Origin: Anaerobium acetethylicum
GTDB lineage: Bacteria > Bacillota > Clostridia > Lachnospirales > Lachnospiraceae
Direction of reading: 5' to 3'
Length of the DNA stretch: 59,011 nucleotides
NCBI RefSeq assembly: GCF_900096945.1
Contig: NZ_FMKA01000023.1
Location: forward strand, 1 to 59,011
Shown here: positions 7,551 to 16,310 of the stretch, one piece after another
Position numbering within the stretch: the stretch's first letter is position 1
Layout of the letters: the number at the start of each line of letters is the position of its first letter
The notes under the pieces: generated by a model
Told to the model about the DNA's origin: nothing
The model's input: only the letters and a program-made list of their open reading frames with translations
The model's database searches: none
Made by a program: the position numbers and the translations under genes

Positions 7551-9269
7551 CTACACACCGCCCTTCAATTCCAGTACACAGTTTCCATCAATCGCTATGG
7601 CTCCTGCTCCTAATGCATCCTGCCCTGTCAGCTCATTTGCAGTCTGAACAATCCCCGCAACCTTCTCCATCTCGTTACTATACTTAAAGATAATCTCCAC
7701 TGTATCTTCATATATCAGGATCCTGTCAACAAATGTTACCAATGCAATCCGATCCATTTCTTCAATCTTAAAATTCTCGCGAAATTTAGCCAGCTCATCT
7801 GCAATGGCAAGTCCACTATTATAAATGCCATGAATAATTTTCTCCTGTTTCTTTACTGCCTCTTCCAGCTCTGCTTCCTTAACTGTATAAATTTCCCGGT
7901 ATCGGACAAACTGCTCTTTGGTAATAATCTCATCCTGCAAATCATTGTAAAGAGAAGATTTCAGCACCGCATACTTTGTTATTTCAGCCTTTAATCCGGC
8001 TATCTCTTTATCATGTGCTACCGCTTCATCATAATTCACATTCAGCTCATCCAAATGCTCTACCAGTTTTTCACAGTCACGCATGTTGTCAATATAGGAC
8101 TGTAACTGCCCAAGAATAATCTCGCTCAGCACCTCTTCCCTTATGGCGTGCCTGGTGCAATTTCCCTTGCCATTACGGTTATAATTGGAACAAATGTAAT
8201 TCACTATCTGCTTACCCCTGTATGTATAAGAACGTCTGACCATACTCGTACCGCAATCACCGCAATACAGCAATCCCCCATAAATGTATGATTCCTTCTG
8301 TCCGGCTATTGCTTTAGTATCACGATTCATAAGTATCTGAACTGCATCGAAATCTGCTCTTGAAACAATCGGTACATGCGAATTTTCAATGATAATCCAG
8401 TCGCACTTAGGCACCATAACCTCCCTCATAACCTTATGATTTATTCTTGTTCTCTTACCCTGCGCCAGTACTCCTACATACACTTCGTCTTTTAAAATCC
8501 TGCCAATGGTCTGAGCAGACCACTTGGGATCACCTGTTCCCTGAAAGCTGGTAGAATACTTCTGACCAGTTTTTTTCTTATATGCCATCGGCGATAATAC
8601 TCCGTTGGTATTCAGGTCATTTGCGATGGCAGATGCACTCATTCCTGCTAATTTCTTTGCAAATATATCCTGAACAATTCCGGCTGCATATTCATCCGAG
8701 ATAAGCTGATTCTTATTATCATCTGCCTTGGTATAGCCATATGGTGCAAATGCTCCTACAAACTCTCCGTTTGCCCTCTTAACCTGTTGACTGGACCTGA
8801 CCTTTATAGAAATATCGTGGCAATAATTATCATTAATCAGATTCTTCATTGGTATGATAATATGCTTCTCTCCATGGTCTGCTGTAAGGCTGTCAAAGTT
8901 ATCGGTAATTGCTATGAATCTTACGCCATATTTATCAAATGTCTTAAGAATCAGCTCGTCTCCGCCGATATGTTCCCTGGCAATTCGCGATAAATCCTTA
9001 ACTATAATGCAGTCAAGCCTTCCCTGCTCTACTGCCTTCATCATATGCTGATAGCCAGGCCTTTCAAAATTGCTGCCCGTAAAGCCATCATCAACAAACA
9101 TATCTGCAAGCTTAAATTCCGGCCTGGTTTTTATAAAATCTTCTATCAGAAGTTTCTGGTTCGTGATACTATTGCTATCCACCTTCCCCTTCCCATCACG
9201 GTCATCATCTCCTGATGAAAGCCTCAAATACATTCCTGTTCTGTAGCTATCAAGTTCCTTAATTCCCAT
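7551..9269 (-). CDS. Large serine recombinase, first of a triplet
   Basis: A 572-residue large serine recombinase and promoter-proximal member of the triplet. Catalytic Ser is in GMYLRLSSGDD, the Arg motif is KDLSRIAREHIGG, the zinc ribbon starts CGDCGTS and ends with KGNC, and a long coiled coil precedes the C-terminus. AGGAGG stands before ATG 9269. It is clearly a paralogue of its two neighbours, but diverged well beyond recent duplication. Triplets of adjacent serine integrases are known from some streptococcal integrative elements; whether all three are needed here is not known. Confidence 0.92.
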   Translation of the reverse strand: MGIKELDSYRTGMYLRLSSGDDDRDGKGKVDSNSITNQKLLIEDFIKTRPEFKLADMFVDDGFTGSNFERPGYQHMMKAVEQGRLDCIIVKDLSRIAREHIGGDELILKTFDKYGVRFIAITDNFDSLTADHGEKHIIIPMKNLINDNYCHDISIKVRSSQQVKRANGEFVGAFAPYGYTKADDNKNQLISDEYAAGIVQDIFAKKLAGMSASAIANDLNTNGVLSPMAYKKKTGQKYSTSFQGTGDPKWSAQTIGRILKDEVYVGVLAQGKRTRINHKVMREVMVPKCDWIIIENSHVPIVSRADFDAVQILMNRDTKAIAGQKESYIYGGLLYCGDCGTSMVRRSYTYRGKQIVNYICSNYNRNGKGNCTRHAIREEVLSEIILGQLQSYIDNMRDCEKLVEHLDELNVNYDEAVAHDKEIAGLKAEITKYAVLKSSLYNDLQDEIITKEQFVRYREIYTVKEAELEEAVKKQEKIIHGIYNSGLAIADELAKFRENFKIEEMDRIALVTFVDRILIYEDTVEIIFKYSNEMEKVAGIVQTANELTGQDALGAGAIAIDGNCVLELKGGV

Positions 9270-9309
9270 CTATCAATTCCTCCTATTGTGCTCCGTAATC
9301 ATAAGTATC

Positions 9310-9498
9310 TCATCCATACTTCAGCGATGCTTTCCGGTCAATGTAAGAGACCATCAGGTCTTCCATATGGGCATCCCCATATCCAACCTTGATCTTATAT
9401 TTATCCACATTCTTCACATTATGTGCAACGGTTTTCCCCTTCTCCACAACATCCTTACCGGCATCGCTGACAATTGCTCCCGTCTGTTCTTCTATCAA
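9310..9498 (-). CDS. Small unidentified protein with TTG start, possibly a decayed gene
   Basis: The 62-residue product begins IEEQTGAIVSDAGKDVVEKG and ends DLMVSYIDRKASLKYG. AAGGAG lies nine bases before TTG 9498, which supports this start. The same frame, however, stays open upstream to 9606 without any ATG, and that part (SYFVYCGERFFAFRDICKAV) also looks protein-like. The alternative is therefore a roughly 95-residue gene that has lost its start. It sits just upstream of the recombinase triplet in the same orientation, where directionality or accessory proteins are often found, but I recognise no family. Confidence 0.4.
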   Translation of the reverse strand: MIEEQTGAIVSDAGKDVVEKGKTVAHNVKNVDKYKIKVGYGDAHMEDLMVSYIDRKASLKYG

Positions 9499-9734
9499 AA
9501 AATCTTCTCCTTCTTTCGTAAAAACGGAGACCGCTTTACAAATATCACGAAACGCAAAAAACCGCTCTCCACAGTAAACAAAGTATGACTCTGAAATATA
9601 TACATCTCATGTATAAACTTCGAGTTTCCAGCTATTACTTCTTTACATACGGAAGGACGCAACCTGAAAGAAATACATGTGTACACGATACATGTATCCT
9701 GGCTGTTGCTATACTTTTTTTGCAGAACAGACCC

Positions 9735-9777
9735 TTTTTGTGCCAGACAGACTATCTGCCTTTGGCAGGCACAAAAA
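9735..9777. repeat. Compound hairpin with two inner hairpins
   Basis: Outer arms TTTTTGTGCC (9735-9744) and GGCACAAAAA (9768-9777) pair perfectly over 10 bp. Inside are two smaller dyads: CAGA-CTA-TCTG (9748-9758) and TGCC-TTT-GGCA (9757-9767). The T/A-rich outer ends would let it work as a terminator on either strand, while the branched interior is unusual for that. Confidence 0.65.
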
Positions 9778-10007
9778 TCGCTAAATTCCTTATTCTGTTC
9801 CTAATCCTTTTGCCCCTTTTGAGGGAATCCGTATGTATTGAAGCTTTCACTTCACTTTGTTAACCATGGACAGCGGTCTCTTTATTTTGCGGCGTTCATC
9901 TTTTAACACCGCTATTAAAAAGCTGTCTATTGTCAACTATATTATATTGCCTGAAAATGATGTTGCTCTTGCGCTGGCTAGGCACTCACAACAGGTTAAT
10001 AGTTAGC

Positions 10008-10045
10008 GTAGTTCCGTGTTTGGCTGAACACTTAAGTTGAACTAC
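10008..10045. repeat. Nested inverted repeat
   Basis: GTAGTTC (10008-10014) pairs with GAACTAC (10039-10045), and within it GTGTT (10016-10020) pairs with AACAC (10027-10031). It lies in the gene-poor region between the recombinases and the second defence operon. Function unknown; a protein-binding or recombination site is possible. Confidence 0.55.
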
Positions 10046-10463
10046 TTACTTTATAATAACATCCAAACAAATGTTTGTCTACTTTGATTTTTAAAAAATT
10101 TCATAAAAATTTCGTGTGAAAACCGGCTGGATTTACCCGCCATATTTATCAGATGCAACTTTTAACATTATACATATGAATATTCCGTTCCAATAATGCG
10201 GAAAATTCTGAGCTCCATATACTATGCAAACAAAATATCCAACACATATCTATAAATGATAATAAAAATTGTACCAGTATTTAGAAAATGACACTCAAAA
10301 ACTTTACCAGGGAACTTGCTTCTTCGTTTGGCCACTTGACATTAAATCACAAATTTTATCGTGGATACTTTACATCGCTCAACGCGGCATAGTCCTTGAC
10401 AAAATTCGTAATTTGATTTCAACTCTTGAAATTTCGCACTCCCCTATTCCCTTTTCGAATATA

Positions 10464-10922
10464 CTAATATTTATTTTTGTTCACATCCATATCATCATAT
10501 CTTAATTGCTCCTGTATCGTTTCTTCAATAACCTTCACACATTCACCAGTGTGTTTCTTAATATCATTTCCCCAAAAGCGAATTACAGTCCAACCAAGAA
10601 ATAAAAGTTGTTTATTAATCTCATCATCTCGTTCTCGATTTCTAGAAATTTTACTAACCCAATAATCACTGTTATTACTTTGTTTTAGTTTTGGTTTTAA
10701 TACTTCCCAATCCTTTCCATGAAAAAACTCACCGTCACAGAATATAGCAATTTTATACTTTGTAAGTACAATATCAGGATTCCCTGGAAGTTTTGTATAA
10801 TTTTTTCTGTAACGATATCCTTTATCCCATAGTGCCTTTCTTAAAATCACTTCGATTTTGGTATCCGTCGAATGGATTCTTTTCATATTTTTATGACGTT
10901 GCTCTTTTGTCAAATCATCCAT
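10464..10922 (-). CDS. vsr: Very-short-patch repair endonuclease (Vsr-like), copy 2
   Basis: A 152-residue Vsr-family nuclease, last gene of the ATPase-Z1-AIPR-dcm operon. It carries TKEQRHKNMKRIHSTDTKIE, PGNPDIVL with the presumed catalytic Asp, FFHGKDW and LGWTVIRFWG. As in copy 1, the zinc-binding Cys pattern of E. coli Vsr is not apparent (FCDGEFFHGKDW). AGGTGATGGG precedes ATG 10922, and 14 bases separate it from the upstream gene. Its role would be to repair T:G mismatches at sites modified by the operon's m5C methyltransferase. It resembles copy 1 closely, so the two may share ancestry through transfer between islands. Confidence 0.92.
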   Translation of the reverse strand: MDDLTKEQRHKNMKRIHSTDTKIEVILRKALWDKGYRYRKNYTKLPGNPDIVLTKYKIAIFCDGEFFHGKDWEVLKPKLKQSNNSDYWVSKISRNRERDDEINKQLLFLGWTVIRFWGNDIKKHTGECVKVIEETIQEQLRYDDMDVNKNKY

Positions 10923-10936
10923 CCCATCACCTGCCT

Positions 10937-12892
10937 TTATATTTCACCTATTCCGATTTGTTTAAAATATTCGTAAGTTCCATCATAATATTCCCTCAGC
11001 GTCGTTGGATCAATATCACTTCCTTCTGGAACGTAAATTACTAATCCTTGTCTTGCCCTAGTTAACAGAACCCTGTAAGAATTTTTTAAATATTTCTGTT
11101 GTTGCTCCTTTCTGACATGTGTCCACTTATCGCCTCTGAATTTATGGTAAGCAAACATTCTATTGTAATATCTAAAATCCGCATCCCATGCAAGTAATCC
11201 ATAATCAATTTCTAATCCTTGCACTTTAAACTCTGATGCCGCAACTTCAAGATAAAACGATGAATCGACATTATCTTTTCCATTTAGAAACCAGCCGACA
11301 TGATTAATTGTAGTAGGCACCCATATTCCGTTTGCTCTAAGTCTTTTGCCTTCGGAACTTGCAAGCAATCCGTATCGTTCTGTTCCTCGAGCTTTACTTT
11401 TTACCCACTTTTTTGCTTTATCAAAATTTCTAGTCATAACAATCGGATATGTCTCTTTTAATTCGCTATATATTTTTTTTGCCATGTGTAACTCATTATC
11501 TAATAATGCCTTTGTAAATTCAGATAATTTCTCACTTCTAAACGAACGTAGTGATACACCCAAATGCAATTCACTAATGGAATCATATTCTCTATTACCA
11601 AGCAAATCCTGAAGTGATTCATTACCAATATACTCGGAATCCGTCATTTTATCCGACAAATATATTTTCCAATCCGAATATCCCGCCTTAAGAGCCGCAA
11701 ACCAATCTGATATTCCAGCCTCTCCTCTATATATTTCCTGCCCACCACCAACTAAACAAATAATAGTGGCCCAGTCTTCATGTCTATCCATAATACTGAT
11801 CAAAAAATCCGGCTCAGATTTATCAAAGTTTGGAACGCCTTTCTTTCTGTTCATAAAATTAGTTAATGCATCTTTATCCCACGCTCTTTGCGCTTCATCA
11901 AAAACGGAAACTTTTTCTACCGGTGCTCTATTACTACTCAGAGCATCATCTCGGAATTTGTGAATTATCTGTATAAAAGATTTTGTTTCCCTTTCTGCCT
12001 CTCTAATTGTTACATCTGTCCGTTTTGCTTTATCTCTAGCCAAAGCAGCATGTAATACATCAACGAGCGGTCCGTTTCCAGACAGAAACACAGCATGTTC
12101 ATTCTCTTCAAATTGATGTCTTTCATTGGCTATATTTAGCCCTGCGAGAGTTTTTCCAGCCCCCGGGACACCCGTAACAAAACAAATTGCTTTTTCTCCT
12201 CGCTTCTTGCACTGATCTATTATCTTTCCTATTGCAATGGTTGTCTGACTCAAATTCGTTGCTCCCGCATCATTTCTTGAAATATCTTCAACAGAATGGT
12301 TTCTGTATAATGCCTGGGCCGCCTCAATAATAGTCGGTGTAGGCATATATCTTGAATTTATCCAGCTTTCTAAATCTATTTCCTTCTCTTCAGTTCGACT
12401 TAATATATCAAAGATCAAAGCTTGTATATTGCCTTTATTACAACTAATAACATCAAATATCTTATCACTCATCATATCAACAGAATTTGTTATACTGTCT
12501 GCTTCTGTTGCGATAATAATCGGAACAATAATCTTATTTTTACTCTCTTCATGAAAATATTTAAGATCAAGTGCATAGTCCATAACCTGATCTTTTGCCG
12601 ACTTTGAATATTCCTTTGCACCAACCTTAAACTCCAATAAGAATAGTACACCATTAATAATCAAAACGGTATCAATACGACTGCCTATACGTGGTATTGT
12701 ATATTCAAAAACAATATCTCCAGAAGCAAATACCTCTAGCTGCTCTTTTAATATAACGACTTCTTCTTTCCATGCATTTTTCTGCAAATCTGTAGTTTCA
12801 AAGTCATCATTTATTAACAAATCACCAATAACAATATCATTCGGTTCACATAAAAATTTTTTTATTGAATTGCGGTAATATTCCTTTGCCAT
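10937..12892 (-). CDS. Nuclease-like domain fused to DUF2075 helicase
   Basis: A 651-residue protein. The N-terminal 130 residues contain a PD-(D/E)XK-like pattern (GSRIDTVL, then FLLEFKVG), suggesting a nuclease. From about residue 235 a superfamily-1-like DUF2075 ATPase begins, with Walker A GVPGAGKT, Walker B SVFDEAQRAW and a C-terminal helicase motif near LLTRARQGLVIYVP. ATG 12892 follows AAAGGAGC; the longer frame from 12961 would run into the methyltransferase gene. It sits between methyltransferase and vsr and may be the DNA-cutting, translocating part of the system. The substrate is unknown. Confidence 0.85.
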   Translation of the reverse strand: MAKEYYRNSIKKFLCEPNDIVIGDLLINDDFETTDLQKNAWKEEVVILKEQLEVFASGDIVFEYTIPRIGSRIDTVLIINGVLFLLEFKVGAKEYSKSAKDQVMDYALDLKYFHEESKNKIIVPIIIATEADSITNSVDMMSDKIFDVISCNKGNIQALIFDILSRTEEKEIDLESWINSRYMPTPTIIEAAQALYRNHSVEDISRNDAGATNLSQTTIAIGKIIDQCKKRGEKAICFVTGVPGAGKTLAGLNIANERHQFEENEHAVFLSGNGPLVDVLHAALARDKAKRTDVTIREAERETKSFIQIIHKFRDDALSSNRAPVEKVSVFDEAQRAWDKDALTNFMNRKKGVPNFDKSEPDFLISIMDRHEDWATIICLVGGGQEIYRGEAGISDWFAALKAGYSDWKIYLSDKMTDSEYIGNESLQDLLGNREYDSISELHLGVSLRSFRSEKLSEFTKALLDNELHMAKKIYSELKETYPIVMTRNFDKAKKWVKSKARGTERYGLLASSEGKRLRANGIWVPTTINHVGWFLNGKDNVDSSFYLEVAASEFKVQGLEIDYGLLAWDADFRYYNRMFAYHKFRGDKWTHVRKEQQQKYLKNSYRVLLTRARQGLVIYVPEGSDIDPTTLREYYDGTYEYFKQIGIGEI

Positions 12893-12908
12893 ACTTGCTC
12901 CTTTCCGC

Positions 12909-14549
12909 TTACTTTTTATATTGATCGTAAATACTCTTAAGTGTTTCGTATTCCTGGTCACAACCGATTAATTCTAATACTTTTTCAGCAACTGCACGCC
13001 CTAATAAAGGCGGCACCGCATTACCTATCTGCTGATATACCGAATCCTTTGTCCCCAAAAATATATAATTATCTGGAAAGCTCTGCAATCTCGCAGCTTC
13101 TCTTGCACTTACTGCTCTATTAAGTTCTGGATGAATCCACATAGATTTTCTTACATTGACAACAGTATCCGATGGATGATCATATGCCAACCTTTTGTAA
13201 ATCGTATTCTGAGTTCTTGCTGGATTTTCATATGTGTGCTTTAATTCATCGGGCAACGAATGGAAATTTTCACCTTGCTGAATCATTCCAAATCTTTCCA
13301 AAGCTGTTTCTCTAGTTTCTGTACATACATGATTAAAAATTTCTTTGCCTGTACTGTCTAAAACAAGTTTTCTGTAATATGAATTAATCACCGGCATACT
13401 GACTCTTTTCTGTATCTCTTCCATACTTTGGGTAGTAGGCATATACCTCACTAAATCTCCTATAGCCTGCTTAACAGAAATATAGTCATTAGGATTTTCA
13501 ATCAAGTCCTCTGGAAGATGTATTTCACTGTTAACAGCTTCTTCTTTTACGCCAATTAGAATAAAACGTTCTCTTGTTTGTGGCACCCCAAACGATGCTG
13601 CATTCAATACTTTACCATTGATTGCATATCCTAAATGCTTAAACACACTTCTTATGAAATCAATAACTATGTATGTATGCATTCTTACAATAATTGACCT
13701 ATTCGCAACAATTCTTTCAAAAATCGCATTTTTACTGTCCAGTTCAAGCATTCCTTGAAAAAATCTTTGGATATCCCAAAAATTCCTTACTAAACCAATA
13801 CTATTTATATCGATATTTCCCACTCTATCAATCATACTTTGAAGAACATTTCTAGCATTCATTGTGGAATTATTATACCAATTTGGCATTTCTTCTTTTA
13901 CTTCCATATGCCCTATGATATTTTCTACTTTCTTTACGTTAGCTGTCTTTTTAAAATACTTTTGTAGCTGGTTTCGCTTTTTATAAAGATTATAAATCAC
14001 ATAAAGTTCTTCTTCACTAAGCAAGCTCAGCTCATGTGCATCATGATTTTCGCATAATTCATTTATTTCATTTACGTACTCTCCTTCATATAAAACAACA
14101 TCTCCATCATGAATCTGTAACTGTAATGTATTCGTAATGTAATCATAATCATCATGTGTCAAGCAAAATGCATGTTTATCGGAAGCAATAGTTTTTACAT
14201 TTTCCATGACAAATGCCTTTGGTCTTATTTCTTCTATTGCTTTAACATACCTCTTAACAAGTTCATTACTTCCATTAATCAGCTGTCTTCTCTGACGATT
14301 TGCATTTGAAAACCCCTGACATGGTGGACCCCCAATTACAACATCAATCTTACCGTTTTCTTCTACTATTTTTCGAAAATTCACTTTTAAAATATCATCA
14401 TAATTTTTTAAACCTGGATGATTTTTTTTATATGTTTTAGCAGCATTTTTATTATTCTCAACAATTGCCACAACCTCAAACTGACCGGTCATTTCAAATC
14501 CTAAACTGAGACCCCCTGCTCCCGCAAATAAATCTAAAATTTTATACAT
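12909..14549 (-). CDS. dcm: DNA (cytosine-5-)-methyltransferase with long internal insertion
   Basis: A 546-residue m5C methyltransferase. Motif I is LFAGAGGLSLGFE at residues 6-18, motif IV GGPPCQGFSNANR has the catalytic Cys, motif VI is MENVK, motif VIII QTRERF, motif IX VSAREAARLQSFP and motif X IGNAVPPLLG. Between VI and VIII lie about 190 extra residues, mostly helical by composition, where ordinary enzymes have some 20-40. This insertion explains the length and may be a docking domain for the neighbouring proteins. The gene starts ten bases after the AIPR stop and would supply the self-marking activity of the operon. Confidence 0.9.
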   Translation of the reverse strand: MYKILDLFAGAGGLSLGFEMTGQFEVVAIVENNKNAAKTYKKNHPGLKNYDDILKVNFRKIVEENGKIDVVIGGPPCQGFSNANRQRRQLINGSNELVKRYVKAIEEIRPKAFVMENVKTIASDKHAFCLTHDDYDYITNTLQLQIHDGDVVLYEGEYVNEINELCENHDAHELSLLSEEELYVIYNLYKKRNQLQKYFKKTANVKKVENIIGHMEVKEEMPNWYNNSTMNARNVLQSMIDRVGNIDINSIGLVRNFWDIQRFFQGMLELDSKNAIFERIVANRSIIVRMHTYIVIDFIRSVFKHLGYAINGKVLNAASFGVPQTRERFILIGVKEEAVNSEIHLPEDLIENPNDYISVKQAIGDLVRYMPTTQSMEEIQKRVSMPVINSYYRKLVLDSTGKEIFNHVCTETRETALERFGMIQQGENFHSLPDELKHTYENPARTQNTIYKRLAYDHPSDTVVNVRKSMWIHPELNRAVSAREAARLQSFPDNYIFLGTKDSVYQQIGNAVPPLLGRAVAEKVLELIGCDQEYETLKSIYDQYKK

Positions 14550-14558
14550 AAATTACCT

Positions 14559-16310
14559 CTAAATCAATTTATTTTTATATCTTTCCTTAAGAAATTTCCA
14601 GCAATCTTCTTTTTTACACCACTGAGTAATGTTAATTCCTTTGACTTCTGGATTCATGAAATGATTCCAGACACGCAAAATCAAATCCTCGATCATAATT
14701 GACAACTCTGGAGAAATTGCCTGTCGCTTCCAGATATCCACATCAGATACCTGATCTTCATGAAATTCCGAAAGTAAAGCCATAGTATAGTAATTAATTT
14801 GCGCTTTGTATCCACCAAAGTTTTGTTTTGCAACTAACTTATCACATTCTTTAAACAGAATTACTTTTGCAATCATGCTAATATATGTATCATCAGATGG
14901 CGCCGGTAAATCTCCATTTTTTATCATTGCTGAATATTCGATAAAGTTTGTTTCTAATCCTTTACTAACTGTATACGGATATTTCATCCAAGCCATCATA
15001 CATTTAGCTGCTACAGTCTTTGAGATACACATTGACTTTGGATTAAGTTCTTTAAACTTCTTCTTTGTTGCTGGTGTTGGTTGCCTATTTACATCCACCA
15101 TATATTGACCTCGAGCTCGCTCGTAGTACCAACGTAACGTAGATTTCCCACTATCAACAGGGACATAAATTTTTCTAGATAATCGCTCCATCTCCACATG
15201 ATAAGAATCATTTGCACTAAAATCTGACATATTAATCTTGTTCTGGCTATTAGCATATTTTGATATATATCCAACCATTTCTTCCGTTTTACGAAAATCG
15301 CGAATAACAGTAAGTTTCATCTGCACATTAACAGCTGAAATATCGACTCCCGACTGTAAAGCATTGTAAATTGATGCAGTAGTTTGCCCACCATTTACGA
15401 TCTGCCAATCTGTTACCTCTTTGATCACAACAAATGAATCATCACTGTTTTCATCATCTACTATAATTGCTTTTGCGGTGGTTGAAATACCATTATTATA
15501 TGTCATGAACATTTCAGGTTCATTTTGCAAAGTAGCCTTTAAACCTTGATTAATTTTACCTGTAGCTTGTAAAAATGACCTGACATTTTTTTCAATCAAA
15601 CTTTGACCTTCATCTCTATAGATTTCTGCAAGACATTGTCCCGAAATAACACCTATGTAGCAATCATAAACATCATTTTCCTGTTGTACTTTTATCATTT
15701 TAAGTGGGGCATTGTATTTATTCTGAAATCTAACTACTAAATCTTCATGTGATTTCTTTTGATAAATTGACTGACAAACTCTTTCTAAATCCCAAACATC
15801 AAATTTCACAATGATTTTATCAATTTTAATGCTTTCCGGAATATCAGGTGTGGTTTCACGATTTGTAAGTAGAATAACACGAATATTCTCAATATCATTT
15901 TCAAAATTGTTAATATACTCAGAAATAATATACCCCGGATCAGTTTCTTCCACATTTTCAAAATAACCTAATTTACACATACGAAAAAATTTAGTGGCTT
16001 GCTTTGAATTTTTGATAATATCCATCTTACCCATCTTTGATATCTCGATTCTATTTTCAAACGCACTCACAACAAGAGTTAATGTTTGAAAATATTCATC
16101 AAAAATATATCCGTTAATTTTTGCTTTCTCAAACTCTTTTTTATAGCTTAATATATTGCAGTTATTCATGAAGGATTCACCAGCATCGATTACATATTCC
16201 GAAAAAACTTTTGTAAACGCATCTTCAGTACTACATTTATCATTTTCTTTATATTCACGTATTTCTTCAATTAATTCTTCATTGAACTGTCTCATCTGAT
16301 CTGTAATCAT
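14559..16310 (-). CDS. AIPR-family protein (abortive phage infection)
   Basis: A 583-residue protein with the hallmark of the AIPR family near residues 300-345: MTYNNGISTTAKA followed by QIVNGGQTTASIYNAL. AIPR proteins were named after a phage-abortive protein and occur in defence islands; their biochemical activity is not established. Its ATG overlaps the TAA of the DUF4420 gene (TAATG), so translation is coupled. Position between DUF4420 and the methyltransferase supports a shared complex or pathway. Confidence 0.88.
   Translation of the reverse strand: MITDQMRQFNEELIEEIREYKENDKCSTEDAFTKVFSEYVIDAGESFMNNCNILSYKKEFEKAKINGYIFDEYFQTLTLVVSAFENRIEISKMGKMDIIKNSKQATKFFRMCKLGYFENVEETDPGYIISEYINNFENDIENIRVILLTNRETTPDIPESIKIDKIIVKFDVWDLERVCQSIYQKKSHEDLVVRFQNKYNAPLKMIKVQQENDVYDCYIGVISGQCLAEIYRDEGQSLIEKNVRSFLQATGKINQGLKATLQNEPEMFMTYNNGISTTAKAIIVDDENSDDSFVVIKEVTDWQIVNGGQTTASIYNALQSGVDISAVNVQMKLTVIRDFRKTEEMVGYISKYANSQNKINMSDFSANDSYHVEMERLSRKIYVPVDSGKSTLRWYYERARGQYMVDVNRQPTPATKKKFKELNPKSMCISKTVAAKCMMAWMKYPYTVSKGLETNFIEYSAMIKNGDLPAPSDDTYISMIAKVILFKECDKLVAKQNFGGYKAQINYYTMALLSEFHEDQVSDVDIWKRQAISPELSIMIEDLILRVWNHFMNPEVKGINITQWCKKEDCWKFLKERYKNKLI

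Larger units (their letters stand above)
9607..10463. other. Gene-poor region upstream of the recombinases
   Basis: About 860 bases without a convincing gene. Short open frames on both strands lack ribosome sites and show no family resemblance. The stretch contains two separately listed hairpin structures and runs of AT-rich DNA. It may hold the recombinase promoter and part of a former element junction. Confidence 0.5.

Noticed and set aside
9585-9863. Plus-strand gene of 92 codons
   Set aside because: No ribosome site, it spans the compound hairpin, and its composition is that of a chance frame in AT-rich DNA.
10269-10505. Plus-strand gene of 78 codons
   Set aside because: It runs into the end of the vsr gene on the other strand and lacks a ribosome site.
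12893-12961. N-terminal extension of the DUF2075 protein
   Set aside because: It would overlap the methylase gene, and a good ribosome site stands directly before ATG 12892.
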